The position numbers were made by a program, and so were the translations under genes. The notes under the pieces were generated by a model. The model had not been told where the DNA came from. It ran no database searches and saw only the letters and a program-made list of their open reading frames with translations. A stretch of DNA of 64,000 bases from Tritrichomonas foetus (Eukaryota > Parabasalia > Tritrichomonadida > Tritrichomonadidae). Below are positions 21,216-31,320 of the stretch, piece after piece; the stretch's first letter is position 1, and each line of letters opens with the position of its first letter. The stretch is from positions 70,371 to 134,370 of the forward strand of contig MLAK01000605.1 in the NCBI GenBank assembly GCA_001839685.1. The letters run 5' to 3'.

Positions 21216-22118
21216 ATGAATAAAACTCTTCCATGCCTCTGTAAAGATACAGCACCATGTCGTGCATGGGCAGCAGTATATTTTATTTGTGGTTCTATTT
21301 TTATATTTATCGGTATTGTTTATTTATATTATATTTGGAAAGATATTCGAAGTCAAACGCCAAAATTACCAGGATATAAAGCATCTCAAATAGTCTTTAT
21401 TATTGCAGCACTTTTCAGAGGAATTGGATGGGTTTCTCATGCCAGTTTAATCATATCAGAAAGTCCATTTACAGCAGATATTCAACCTGTTACAATCGGT
21501 TTTCCAGGATATATATTATCAATATCATTTTGTCTAATATTCTTTTTATGGTGTTCAATCGCTGTTAACCTACTTATTAACGATTTATCGGGATTTTATG
21601 AAAAACTTCGGAATTTATTAGCTTTTCTATTAGTTGCAGTATTAATAACTGCGGCAATCTCGATAGGTATTACGATATATTGTGAAGTTATTGCAAGAAC
21701 TTCTGATGAGAAACATCAAATGGAACAAAGTGCAGATATTGCGCATACAATTGAAGCTGTAAATGCAATTCTTCGTGATTATGTCACAGCATTTGCTTTT
21801 TTATATTATTCGGTGAAAATCATCAAATTGTTGAACAAACCCCTCTTTAGTTTACGTTCTAACGAATCAGTTTATTGTCTGATGCTTCTTGGATTAACGG
21901 CAGCCCTCTTTGTGCGTGGAACATCAATAGCTGTTTACCTTGGTTGTTTCTTCTTTCGTTCGGCTAATGATAGCGATGAACCAAATACAGAATGGACTTA
22001 TGGAAGTCTGGTTAATACAATTATTTCTGCCATTTTCGCTGAGATACTGCCAAATTTAATGATATTTTTTAATAGAAGAAGATCTGGGTTACTGAGTGTG
22101 TATGATATAGTAGATTAA
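21216..22118 (+). CDS. Seven-pass membrane protein (GPCR-like or TOM1/THH1-like)
   Basis: A 300-residue polytopic protein. Hydrophobic segments fall near residues 17-41, 56-80, 98-121, 133-158, 181-202, 217-244 and 262-285, giving seven passes. The N-terminus has four Cys (LPCLCKDTAPC). The C-terminus is short and basic (NRRRS). The size and the RGIGWVSHASLII segment in pass two recall the THH1/TOM1/TOM3 family of eukaryotic seven-pass proteins, but I cannot confirm this without a search. A role as receptor or membrane adaptor is possible. Confidence 0.75.
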   Translation: MNKTLPCLCKDTAPCRAWAAVYFICGSIFIFIGIVYLYYIWKDIRSQTPKLPGYKASQIVFIIAALFRGIGWVSHASLIISESPFTADIQPVTIGFPGYILSISFCLIFFLWCSIAVNLLINDLSGFYEKLRNLLAFLLVAVLITAAISIGITIYCEVIARTSDEKHQMEQSADIAHTIEAVNAILRDYVTAFAFLYYSVKIIKLLNKPLFSLRSNESVYCLMLLGLTAALFVRGTSIAVYLGCFFFRSANDSDEPNTEWTYGSLVNTIISAIFAEILPNLMIFFNRRRSGLLSVYDIVD

Positions 22119-22521
22119 AATAAATACATGTATATAAACCATTTTACCTCCTTAGATTTCTTTGAGTAGTATATTTCTCATCTTTTTACAATCTCCATGA
22201 TTTTTAGTTGTAAACGAATACGTGTCAAAAGTTGGATTAATTTTGTGAATTTTACATGTTATAGTGATAAGATATCTGCAATTATTTTTAATTTTTTTCT
22301 GATTCATGATAAAATAGAAATCCTTTTCATAAGAAGTATTAATTATAATATTCTTTAAATTTACACTTGAATGACCAAAATGAATTTTTCTACTATCATG
22401 AATAGAGTGATATCAATCGGATTGTCAGACAAAGAATGAAAGAATCATGAAATATGTCACTTTTTTAATTTAATAAAAAATAAAATTACATTATGAATAA
22501 ATAAATATTAATATATGAAAA
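22119..22521. other. Convergent intergenic spacer
   Basis: This holds the 3' flanks of the seven-pass gene and the ASH-domain gene. It is A+T-rich with several TAAATA stretches near both stops that could act in 3' end formation. No gene or repeat is supported. Confidence 0.5.
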
Positions 22522-25500
22522 TCACTTCCTACTCTTTCGCTTAGCGGTACTCTTTGATTGTCTGGTTGTTGTAGCTTGACTTAAATCGGCAGCCTGTTGC
22601 AAATTAATCAAGCATTTTATCTTAAATGGAACTTTCCTTTGGAATTCTGCACATTTAAGATTAATATTTGATTCTGCAACAACCCACTGACCAACTTGAA
22701 GCAATGAGGAAGCTGGTGGTGCATATTCAATGACAGCTTTAGCAACACCACCACATTCTACTGAGCTTTTCATTGGTGTGATTGTAAATCCTGGTCCTGA
22801 AAGGTTATCAAATGAAAATTCGCCATTTGTTTTCTTAACATCTTCATTTTGATTAGCTACACCAAAGGTGAGAGTTGTTTGAGCTGCTGGACCTGGATAA
22901 GCCATTTCACAAATCACATTTGGCCTAAAGTAAGGCTCATCTAATGCATAATGATCAAATGCAGTTCTTTGTCTTGGTTCTTCAACACCACCCATGATAA
23001 ACATTACATGTGGCCAAGCAGCACCAGTAATAGGGACTTCGCATTTTTCGCCATCTTCACCTGCAGAAATAACTAAAATGCTTTGGAAGGTTAAATCATC
23101 ATGATCAGGTGAGAAATTAACTGAGGCATCTCCTGTTTCACCAGGCTGGAGTCTTTGAGTTTTCACTGGAACAGTAAAAGCATCGTTTCCACTCATATTC
23201 TTATTATGCATAGTTGGTGTTGGTTTCAATTCATAAGTGTATTGCTGTGCAAAGTTTGCATTATTTTTAACTTGAATTGAACGAGTGATTGAATGGCCAA
23301 CAACTACATGTCCAAAATCAAGTGATTCTTGACTTAATGCAATTGATGGGGCTGCTCCTTCACCATTCAAGGAAAGAGTAATTCTGGAATTCGGTCGATC
23401 AGCACATCGAATTTGAACAGTTGATTTGTATTTCATGTTTGCGCAAGGAGCAAATCGAATATGAAGCTCTGTAGATTGAAGTGGTCTTAATTCACAAGAT
23501 GGTGATAGAACTTCAAATGAACCTCTTTCACAAACATAATCAAGTGCAAGTGTCTTTTTAATAACACTTTTAATTTCAATTATAGCGTCTAAAAATTGAC
23601 CAGTTGCAACAATACCGAAATTGATTTTATTTAATGATAAATCAATATAATCTTCACTTTTTCTGACATGCTGACTACCAATTGCAACTTTAGTAATAAA
23701 CAAAGTTGGTAAAATTGCAGCCGCTTTCATTGAGATATGATGACGACCATTATTTGAACCACTCTTCCAGAAACAAGCAATGCTTTTCTCATAAAGTCTA
23801 TAAGTGAAATCTGGGCTAATAATTTCTTTTGGATCTTCTCCAGGTTCTTCAGTTTCAGATTTCTTTTTATCTTTATGATGTTGTTGCTTAGAATTATGCT
23901 TCTTGTTATCTTTTTTAGTTGTTGAATTCCCAGTTTTAGTAAGTGCAGCAGTTTCATCTTCTTGTTTCACTTCTGGTTGTTGAATTGGAACAGTTGGACG
24001 AAAAGTCACAAAAACTGGAGATTTCGAATTTGCTGGAACAGTTCCAACAACCGGATCAAATAAGAAATCATCTGGTGTTTCAAACTCAAAGTCAAGTGGC
24101 TGAGCACGACTATTGTTAACAATTAATTTATATGAAGAATCTGATCCGAGAGGTGTTGCTTCAAATTCAATATCAGTTTGTGAGAAGGAAATTGGTGATT
24201 GACATACTGTTGCAACACATGGAATATTAAATTTCTGACCTTGTAGGATTGCAAGTTGAATTGGAAATTCATGTTTCTTTGGTATTTGACTTTGGAAGCA
24301 AACAGTTACTTCAACTGTTTCACCAGGTAAAATCAAACCAAATCCATCAAATGGTTTCACAGAAACACCGTTTGGTAAGCGAATAAAACCAAAATTACAT
24401 GGAAGTTGAAGTGATGATGTTATACGTAAAGGTACTTCTTTACATTCAGTGGTAATAAAAGTACCAAAATCTAATTGTGGAGGATCAAATGACAATTTTA
24501 ATGAAGACGGTGTAAAAGAAATAGAAAAGTCAACGGGCAAAACTTGATTCACCACAGTCATTCTAATCGGAATTTCAGCAGTAGATTCAAATTGTGGAAA
24601 TTGTGAAGTAAATTTATTACTTGTACGTAATTTTATAGTTATTTGTAAAGAAGACATTGGCTGAACAAAACCAACTTTTGGCATAAATTCAACAAACTTT
24701 TCTAAATTCGGTGGAGTTTCAATCACGAATCTTTGTGATAAATTGCTTCGATTGTGAGCAACAAGTGTTGCACGATAAAGTTCGTTATAGTAACAAACGC
24801 CGAAGTCAATTTTATCATTTTCTAAGAAAATAGGAACATCAGCACCTGTTCCTTCAAGTGGTAAATCCTTTACAAAACTATCAAATTCTTTGTGACTTGA
24901 AGAAAACTTAAATCTGAGAATAAATTTAAGTTGACAAGGTCTTGCTGGCCTGAAATTCACTTTTATTGTTGAACTTGAATAGCCTTGTGTTACTCCATGC
25001 CTTGTCGAGAATTGAACCACACCATCTTCGGCCTCAGAAAGTGACAAAAACCCTGGATCAACAGGAGCGGTCTCAAGGGAGATGGACCAGGTTGCTTGGA
25101 GTGCACCAGAGTTACGAATGATAATAGACTGTTCTTTTTCTTCACCAAGGGTAACAACGCCTATATTGAAAACATCAAATGGGTCAATTTGGATATTCAC
25201 TATTTTTGGATAGCATTCAACGAGAACATCAAATGGACCGGTTTCTGCGAGACAGTGAAGTGGGCATTTAATTGGCGAGTTGTATTTCGGTGTAAAATCT
25301 AACGAAAGATTGACGGCAACGCCAGGCGAAATGTAGCCTGGTGGTGAAAAATTCAGGTGAAATAGTGCTTCAAACTCCTTGTCAAAGCCTATAACTTTGT
25401 ATGTATTGCGGCCGAAGGAAACATTTGTAAGAGTAAACGGGAGATTCATTGTTTCGCCAATTACGAAATCTCGGAAAACGAGAACACCGGGATCGGAGAT

Positions 25501-25545
25501 GAATGGTTGACTTTTTTGCTTTTTATCTTTTTTCGTTTGGCTCAT
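22522..25545 (-). CDS. ASH/MSP-domain axonemal protein (HYDIN/CFAP-type)
   Basis: A 1007-residue protein made of repeated immunoglobulin-like ASH/MSP modules. Each starts with a phrase such as FNIGVVTLG (about 125), IDFGVCYYN (about 245), LDFGTFITT (about 357), INFGIVATG (about 638) or LDFGHVVVGH (about 740), and runs on to GSVxF/FxP-type strands (LDFTPKY, VNFRPARP, VTFRPTVP, IRFAPC, VNFSPDH). A Lys-rich insert lies near 528-562. Proteins of this build (HYDIN, DLEC1, CFAP74, CFAP65, CFAP221) sit in or near the central-pair apparatus or axonemal surface. The exact orthologue is not certain; length and module count fit CFAP74/DLEC1 better than HYDIN. Confidence 0.82.
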   Translation of the reverse strand: MSQTKKDKKQKSQPFISDPGVLVFRDFVIGETMNLPFTLTNVSFGRNTYKVIGFDKEFEALFHLNFSPPGYISPGVAVNLSLDFTPKYNSPIKCPLHCLAETGPFDVLVECYPKIVNIQIDPFDVFNIGVVTLGEEKEQSIIIRNSGALQATWSISLETAPVDPGFLSLSEAEDGVVQFSTRHGVTQGYSSSTIKVNFRPARPCQLKFILRFKFSSSHKEFDSFVKDLPLEGTGADVPIFLENDKIDFGVCYYNELYRATLVAHNRSNLSQRFVIETPPNLEKFVEFMPKVGFVQPMSSLQITIKLRTSNKFTSQFPQFESTAEIPIRMTVVNQVLPVDFSISFTPSSLKLSFDPPQLDFGTFITTECKEVPLRITSSLQLPCNFGFIRLPNGVSVKPFDGFGLILPGETVEVTVCFQSQIPKKHEFPIQLAILQGQKFNIPCVATVCQSPISFSQTDIEFEATPLGSDSSYKLIVNNSRAQPLDFEFETPDDFLFDPVVGTVPANSKSPVFVTFRPTVPIQQPEVKQEDETAALTKTGNSTTKKDNKKHNSKQQHHKDKKKSETEEPGEDPKEIISPDFTYRLYEKSIACFWKSGSNNGRHHISMKAAAILPTLFITKVAIGSQHVRKSEDYIDLSLNKINFGIVATGQFLDAIIEIKSVIKKTLALDYVCERGSFEVLSPSCELRPLQSTELHIRFAPCANMKYKSTVQIRCADRPNSRITLSLNGEGAAPSIALSQESLDFGHVVVGHSITRSIQVKNNANFAQQYTYELKPTPTMHNKNMSGNDAFTVPVKTQRLQPGETGDASVNFSPDHDDLTFQSILVISAGEDGEKCEVPITGAAWPHVMFIMGGVEEPRQRTAFDHYALDEPYFRPNVICEMAYPGPAAQTTLTFGVANQNEDVKKTNGEFSFDNLSGPGFTITPMKSSVECGGVAKAVIEYAPPASSLLQVGQWVVAESNINLKCAEFQRKVPFKIKCLINLQQAADLSQATTTRQSKSTAKRKSRK

Positions 25546-25660
25546 TTCTGCAAATATTTAAAAATCGACTTTTTTATAATTAATAACGAATGTTTTTTGG
25601 AATTATATTTCACCTTAATCTAGGTGAATATTTTCTTAATGTTTGTTTAAATATTTCTGT

Positions 25661-25673
25661 TTCTATATGGTCA
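25661..25673 (+). promoter_or_regulatory. ATAWATGGYCA-type motif
   Basis: The sequence CTATATGGTCATG lies 94 bp before the coiled-coil ATG at 25767 and about 120 bp from the ASH-gene start on the other strand. It may serve either gene of this divergent pair. Confidence 0.4.
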
Positions 25674-25766
25674 TGATGTGGCTATATATATTATCAAAAA
25701 GCTGGAATTCAAATTTGAATTTTGACTGCATTGATTCTGATCTATACGTTAAGGACAACATTTCTC

Positions 25767-27068
25767 ATGTCTTTGAGTAAGTTAATGAAGGGATCTTTCG
25801 ATATGATGAAGTCTCATCATCAAAAAGTTAGCTTAGATATAATGATCAGTGAACAAAAATTCACCAAGAACCAATTGGAAAGAGATATCGATGCCAAAAA
25901 AATTGTATCACAAAACCTTGACAAAGAAATTCAAGAAAAAGAAGATGCTCTAAAGAGTTTAAATCAACAGGTCAAAGAAGCGGAACAGAAATGCCAAAAC
26001 GCGTTGAGAATTCAAAAAGAAGCCGAAGAAAAAGCATCAATTTTAACAAGAGAAGCAGATGAAGCTGCTGCAACGAAAGAACTTCTTAATCAAGATATTT
26101 TAGAAGCAGAAGAAAATTTGGAGTTTATCAAAGGAGAAATAGAAAAGTATTCAGTTAAAGAAGAGGAAACATTCCAAAAATATAATGAAGTTGAACAACT
26201 TCGAATTCAATCATTAAAAGATATTGATGAAAAACAAAAGCAAATAAACCTCTTAACAAGTAAAGTCAATGATTTCCAAAACCAAATTAACAATGCTAAT
26301 GCACAACTTTTATGTATTGACAAGGAAATTAAAGCAGAAGAAGATAAATTGAGGAAGAAGAGAGACGAATTATTAACACTAGAAAATGAATCTAAGTTCA
26401 AGCAATTAAAAATTAATGAACTTCAACATGAACAAGAAAACTTGCAGACAGAAATAGATAATATTAATAATCAAATTACTGCACAAAAATCAGTTCTTGC
26501 AAAAGCAGGTCAAGAAATGATTGATCGTGAAAAGATAATCAGTGATCGTGATCAGGAGATTGCAAAACTTGATTCTATTTGTATCGAGAAAGGTAAAGAA
26601 ATTCGTGATAAAGAAAATCTGTTGTTATGTAAAACACAAAAGATTGCAGAATTGAATAATCAAGTCAGTCAAATGTTTATTAATATTGCCAAACTTGAGA
26701 GAGAACAAAATGAGATTGGTGAGAAAACTACACAAGCACGAAAGAAACTTGAGCAAGTTGAACAAGAAGCCATTGATGCTCGCCAAGAATATACCGAAAT
26801 TCTTGAGAAAATCTCCAATTGTCAAAAGATGCATAGTGAATTGATTCAAGAAATGACCGATGTTGCTAAAAGTCAAAGTGAATTTATGATTAAAACACGT
26901 CAGATACAGAATGATCGTATTGAGAAATATACTACCCCCACTATTACTCGGAAGAAAGAAGCTATTTTTTCAAATGTTGAATTTGAATCGAAATCTCTCA
27001 CACCACTTCCATTTTCACGTTGTTCTGAAAATGAGGAAGAAGTGCAAACAGAGCTCAGAAATATATGA
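25767..27068 (+). CDS. Long coiled-coil protein
   Basis: Residues about 25-400 of this 433-residue protein are a nearly continuous heptad-patterned coiled coil rich in Glu, Lys, Gln and Ile/Leu. The last 40 residues are non-helical (ITRKKEAIFSNVEFESKSLT). The frame is open upstream to a TTG at 25722; I use the ATG at 25767. No family can be named. The structure suits a cytoskeletal rod. The gene is divergent from the ASH-domain axonemal gene with about 220 bp between the starts, so shared expression is possible. Confidence 0.82.
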   Translation: MSLSKLMKGSFDMMKSHHQKVSLDIMISEQKFTKNQLERDIDAKKIVSQNLDKEIQEKEDALKSLNQQVKEAEQKCQNALRIQKEAEEKASILTREADEAAATKELLNQDILEAEENLEFIKGEIEKYSVKEEETFQKYNEVEQLRIQSLKDIDEKQKQINLLTSKVNDFQNQINNANAQLLCIDKEIKAEEDKLRKKRDELLTLENESKFKQLKINELQHEQENLQTEIDNINNQITAQKSVLAKAGQEMIDREKIISDRDQEIAKLDSICIEKGKEIRDKENLLLCKTQKIAELNNQVSQMFINIAKLEREQNEIGEKTTQARKKLEQVEQEAIDARQEYTEILEKISNCQKMHSELIQEMTDVAKSQSEFMIKTRQIQNDRIEKYTTPTITRKKEAIFSNVEFESKSLTPLPFSRCSENEEEVQTELRNI

Positions 27069-27254
27069 GTTTTATGATAATTTTTTAATAAAATAAGGAT
27101 ATTAAGTTCCACTTTTCTTCTTTCTTTATGAATTTCCTTAAACATCATTGCATAACATCAAATATTTTTTATTTGTGAATATTTATACTTTTGAAAGGAA
27201 GAAGCAAGATTAGCAAGAGTTATATAAAAATAAAGTTTATTAAAAAAAAAAAAA

Positions 27255-28799
27255 TTAAAGCGAGATAGTGTGATGAGTTTCTGGAAGAACATCGCCAAAG
27301 AATTCAATTGCTGACAAAGAAATAATTCCAAATCTGTCTTTATACATATAATGCGTATCTTTTTGTAAGTATCGAATGTATCTAAATAGTGGTGATTTTT
27401 CTGGGCAAGCATAAGATCCAGTTTTTCTTGCTCCACTCAATTCGATTGCATTTTCAACTTTTAATAAAGGTGTCCAATTCTCTCTATCATTTGACCCAAG
27501 TACTTCGAAATCTCTAGGATGTGCCATAGTTTCACCGAGAGAATTTGTCCGAATTCCAAAAGCAAAAAGCGACACTTGTTTATCTCCAAAATCGAAATCA
27601 ATCCAATTTTTATTTTGTTCTTCAACCAAATTTTGATTTAAATAATATGATGCATCCAATAAAGGCTGGTCATATTCCAGGAGATTTGTTTCTTTGAAGC
27701 GATGATTTGGTTCCATTGGTGTAAGGATTTTCACGAAGCCAGAAGTGGCTGGGTTTTCATTCTGATGATTTTTACGATAATTAAAAAATATTCCTTGAAG
27801 AGGATTTCGAAATGCGTGTATTTTTTGGATTTCATTTGTCATTATTTCATAATCTGATTTCAAACTATTCAAAACTGAAGAAGTTTGGCCAAATCTTGTT
27901 TGGGTATCATTAAATTCTCTTTTCATTCCATCAAACAAAGAATTTATTTTATCATATGATGTATTTATCTGCAAAATTGATTCAATTTCAGCTTTGTTTT
28001 TATCTTCAACTTGCCTGACAGAATTTTGGACATCAATTATTCCTTGTTGGATTGTTCCTTTCAAATTGTCAGAAATTGTTCTGAAATTCTGAATGGTTTG
28101 GTTTTGATCTTCAATTCTTTGGAGCAAACTTAAAACAAAAGGCATGATGTGAGGTGTTGAAATTGTGTTTGGCATAAATTTACTTTCTGAAAGTTCTCGA
28201 ATTTCATTAATAGAAAGTGCTCCAAAGTTTATAAATGAAAGTAAAGATGTTGTTTCCTTTTTATTTCTGATTGCATAATTTTTACAGAATTCGAAAATTT
28301 TATGTTCGTTTGAGGAATTTCTGGTTTTACTTGAAAGGATTTGGCAGAGGATTTCTTCTGGAATTTCTAAAAGTTTTTCATTATCGATAAAATTATCAAT
28401 ATTTGATGCGATTTTATCAATGAGCGATGAAAAGTCGGTATTATGTTCGATGCAGAAAAGAAGGCGTGGGAGAAGGAGCGCATCTTCATTTTCTTTGAAG
28501 AAATTCTCCATGGAAGCGAATAAAATCGAGGTTTCAAATTCCGTGCAGAGAAGCTGGAATTCAAAAATATTGTCGACTGATAGGAAGTATGGACGATCTT
28601 GGCAGGCTGCGATAAACGATTTGAGTGAAGCTTCGGAGACTTCTGACGTGATTTGATATGACGACGAAGTTAGAATGGATGGATCCTTCTGAAAACGAAG
28701 TGAGTAACGGCAAAACTGGAATTTGCAGATGGGGAACTCGGTTTCCCTTAAAATAAGATTGAAATTCGGAGTTTCGAGGGGTGGTGTGACACTTAACAT
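27255..28799 (-). CDS. BTB/BACK-like protein with C-terminal F5/8 type C (discoidin) domain
   Basis: From the ATG at 28799 the protein has 514 residues. Residues 1-100 resemble a degenerate BTB-type entry. Residues 110-240 look like a BACK-type helical region (LLFCIEHNTDFSSLIDKIA). Residues 260-345 form a coiled coil. The C-terminal 140 residues match the galactose-binding-like F5/8 C fold (WIDFDFGDKQVSLFAFGIRT, then RENWTPLLKV and a closing YIRYLQKD). This BACK plus F5/8C layout is a large family in trichomonads. The frame is open 89 codons further upstream, but that extension translates a poly-A run into six Phe and covers a G+C-rich hairpin, so I reject it as coding. Confidence 0.82.
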   Translation of the reverse strand: MLSVTPPLETPNFNLILRETEFPICKFQFCRYSLRFQKDPSILTSSSYQITSEVSEASLKSFIAACQDRPYFLSVDNIFEFQLLCTEFETSILFASMENFFKENEDALLLPRLLFCIEHNTDFSSLIDKIASNIDNFIDNEKLLEIPEEILCQILSSKTRNSSNEHKIFEFCKNYAIRNKKETTSLLSFINFGALSINEIRELSESKFMPNTISTPHIMPFVLSLLQRIEDQNQTIQNFRTISDNLKGTIQQGIIDVQNSVRQVEDKNKAEIESILQINTSYDKINSLFDGMKREFNDTQTRFGQTSSVLNSLKSDYEIMTNEIQKIHAFRNPLQGIFFNYRKNHQNENPATSGFVKILTPMEPNHRFKETNLLEYDQPLLDASYYLNQNLVEEQNKNWIDFDFGDKQVSLFAFGIRTNSLGETMAHPRDFEVLGSNDRENWTPLLKVENAIELSGARKTGSYACPEKSPLFRYIRYLQKDTHYMYKDRFGIISLSAIEFFGDVLPETHHTISL

Positions 28800-28986
28800 T
28801 TCAATTTTTGATTTTGTCAGAAAAAAAAAAAAAAAAAAAGAGAGAAAAGTTGCCAAATGACTGACGATAGAAAAATGGTTAAATTTAAAGCCAATTTCAT
28901 TATCGTACAAAAATATGACAAAATGATTTTGATCATTTTGTATGTTTATTCGACTAACTAAACTTAGTGAAAAATGTTTGAAGTAG

Positions 28987-29043
28987 TTCACCACAATGTG
29001 AGGCGCGTAAGAATAGGGATCGCGCGTATGCCCAGAGAGTGAA
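28987..29043. ncRNA. Candidate small structured element
   Basis: A 57-nt island of high G+C content in A+T-rich DNA. TTCAC (28987-28991) pairs with GTGAA (29039-29043) to close it. GCGCG (29003-29007) pairs with CGCGC (29021-29025), and CAC/GTG can form a small hairpin between. The octamer-like GCGCGTA also occurs twice in direct order. It could be a small RNA or a protein-binding site; the strand is unknown. Confidence 0.35.
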
Positions 29044-29523
29044 AAAAATTCGAATAAGTTAGACATCTTTCTATAGTTGAGAAACCCTCATCCTAAGTAT
29101 GCAAGAAGTTATATAACTTTAGTTGAATATCATAGATAATCTCACTAGTTCTCATACGTATTCCCCAGGCAAAAGCTCAAATAGTATGTTGCGACCAAAT
29201 AAACTATGAAAAATAATGGGAGCTTTTTCTATACGAGAAATCAACTTTTTCAAAAAGTCCAATCAGAATTGTGAAAAGAAAAGGAATTGAGTATGACATA
29301 CTAAATAGTGTATCATAAAAACTGAAAATATTCTGAAGAATCAACCTTTTTCAATATCAACGTATTCAAATATGTCTATTTTATTTTTCACATATTTCTA
29401 GTCAAATAATAAACTTTTTCAGTATTTTTAAACTTGTCAGGCAGAAAACACCGATACTTTTTGATATTTCACAAAAAGTGATGAGCGAAGAATCCGATGA
29501 TATAAGCCAAACTTTTTATGCTT

Positions 29524-29534
29524 TAAAATGGTCA
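29524..29534 (+). promoter_or_regulatory. ATAWATGGYCA-type motif
   Basis: TTAAAATGGTCAATC lies 47 bp upstream of the RING-CH start codon in the same orientation. Confidence 0.4.
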
Positions 29535-29580
29535 ATCGATCTTTTTTGAATTCAATTCTTTTTCTATCACAAAAATTTTC

Positions 29581-30201
29581 ATGTCGATTGATTACTCGAA
29601 ATGCAGAATATGTAAAGAAAAAGATCATACAAACAAAATGATAATGCCATGTAAATGTGGGACATGGGTTCATCGTTCTTGTCTCAACAAAAAAAGAGTA
29701 TCTGATCCCGCATATTACGAATCTTGTCCAATTTGCGGTGCCACATATAACTTTGAATTCAAAAAGATGCCAGAATGGAAAAAACACTTCCAAATTATAT
29801 CATCTGTAATTTTGGATGTTATTTCAATATGTTCGATGTTTGCTTTGAGTTCATTTATTTTAGGTAAGTTATTTATTACTTTTAATATCAAATCTGAACT
29901 TATTCCTAATCCAACTCTATTTGGTGGTGCCATCATATGTGGAATTATTGGATTTTGCATCATTATTTATGCAATGTCTCAGGGGGGATTTTTCTATTTT
30001 TATCCATCCAATTTTTATTCAGGGAATAATAATAATGATGCATTGATGGCATTTGTTGTGATTGGAATCGTCGCAGTTTTTGCATCTCTCATTTATTACA
30101 CCTACTACATCACAAAATCAAGATACGAAAGGCACAGACGCGCAGTTGGCGTAAAAGAAAACGTTGTGACTGACTACCTCAAAGGCGTTGATAAAATTTA
30201 A
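29581..30201 (+). CDS. RING-CH (MARCH-type) membrane ubiquitin ligase
   Basis: A 206-residue membrane E3 ligase candidate. The N-terminal RING-CH finger has Cys8, Cys11, Cys24, Cys26, His31, Cys34, Cys49 and Cys52, the C4HC3 order typical of MARCH ligases (CRICKE..., CKCGTWVHRSCL..., CPICG). Hydrophobic segments follow near 71-103, 112-135 and 147-170, so the finger is presumably cytosolic and the rest membrane-embedded. MARCH proteins ubiquitinate membrane proteins and steer their traffic or degradation. The ATG lies only six codons before the first zinc ligand. Confidence 0.88.
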   Translation: MSIDYSKCRICKEKDHTNKMIMPCKCGTWVHRSCLNKKRVSDPAYYESCPICGATYNFEFKKMPEWKKHFQIISSVILDVISICSMFALSSFILGKLFITFNIKSELIPNPTLFGGAIICGIIGFCIIIYAMSQGGFFYFYPSNFYSGNNNNDALMAFVVIGIVAVFASLIYYTYYITKSRYERHRRAVGVKENVVTDYLKGVDKI

Positions 30202-30615
30202 AGTTTTTTTATGATTGGTTAAAACACCTGATCAACCATTTTGATGTGCGAATAAAGAAGTATTGTCTAGAATTTACGTGCAATAATTATTTTTTATTTT
30301 TTTGAGTTTTATTCTGGAAAAAATTGCTCATGTTTTTTGAAGCTTAAAAAAAGAAACATTGGAATGCTAGAAATTGTTTCCTGGGTTTATTTTATTCATT
30401 TTAATACGCCCAAAACGAACATACATGTTTATTGAGCTCATTCTTGATTCATATATCATCTTTCTAAATCCCAATTATTCCCAACAACTACAAAAAGTTT
30501 TGTGAAAAGTCAAACTTAATGTACTCCTTTAAAGTAATACTTATATATAGATTATCTTGACAGTATCTGACACTTAAAATTGTTGTTTTATCGTATAATT
30601 AATTTTTATTTTCTT
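30202..30615. other. Convergent intergenic spacer
   Basis: This is the 3' flank of the RING-CH gene and of the profilin-like frame. It is A+T-rich, with no structured element or open frame of interest. Confidence 0.5.
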
Positions 30616-31134
30616 TTATACATATTCAAACATGATTGAGGTTTCATTATTGACTGATTGCATTTCACCGTAAATTTCACAATCTCTAACAAATCTTGCA
30701 AGTTTATCAATTGCCATAAATGCGCTTGTTAAGTTTCTTGATGAGTCAGTGGAATCGACATAAGCAACAAAAATGTATTGCTCGGTTTTAGAGAAAATCA
30801 GACTTTTATGTGTACCAGAATCTACATAATGAGCCTTAATAGAATTTTTATTGTAATCAATGATGTGAAAAGATTCTGATTCACTTTTTGAATTTTGACA
30901 AAACGTACATAATATTTTGGATTTTTTAGGTGATTGCTCACCATTTATTTGCTCAAATATTTGATACCACTCTTGTGCCTCTTTTAGGGTTGGCTTAAAA
31001 TGTTTTATTTTATAATCTTGAGATGGATCACAAACTTGGGCAATAATACCACTTGGACTTTATTCATTCGGAATAACTATTGCATCAATCACTTTATTTT
31101 TTATTTGATCTAAAAATAGCTTCCATTTATCCAT
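30616..31134 (-). pseudogene. Profilin-like protein, frame interrupted by one in-frame TAA
   Basis: Reading the minus strand from the ATG at 31134 gives 172 codons in one frame to a TAA at 30616-30618, broken only by a TAA at 31060-31062 (codon 25). Before the stop the peptide reads MDKWKLFLDQIKNKV, like a profilin N-terminus (Trp, then a long helix). After it come HFKPTLKEAQEWYQIF and, near the end, IFSKTEQYIFVAYVD followed by AIDKLARFV. This parallels the C-terminal profilin pattern of KT-Q-ILI-Y and a closing EKLADYL-type helix. Profilin binds actin monomers. It is an actual nonsense mutation, a readthrough site or a base-call error. No start codon lies close behind the stop. The profilin call rests on pattern memory only. 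Confidence 0.55.
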
Positions 31135-31320
31135 CTCTTTCTCAAGGTGAAAAAAACGGCTCTAAAAGGTCAATAAATTAACCAAACTTTTAATAATGAA
31201 GTGTTGTGGGATGACACTTTTTCATCATAATATTTAATGTGACTTTTGAAGGATCCTTTTCAAAATTTTCTGAATAAATGAGATAGTTATTGTGGTATTA
31301 AGTGGCCGACCACTTATTAA

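Larger units (their letters stand above)
28800..29580. other. Divergent intergenic region with G+C-rich element
   Basis: About 780 bp between the F5/8C gene (minus) and the RING-CH gene (plus). It includes a long A run near 28820-28840, a compact G+C-rich hairpin element at 28987-29043 and an AAAATGGTCA site at 29524-29534. No protein gene is supported. Confidence 0.6.

Noticed and set aside
28800..29066. 89-codon N-terminal extension of the F5/8C protein
   Set aside because: It translates a poly-A run into six Phe, covers a G+C-rich hairpin, and precedes the Met where the conserved domain order begins.
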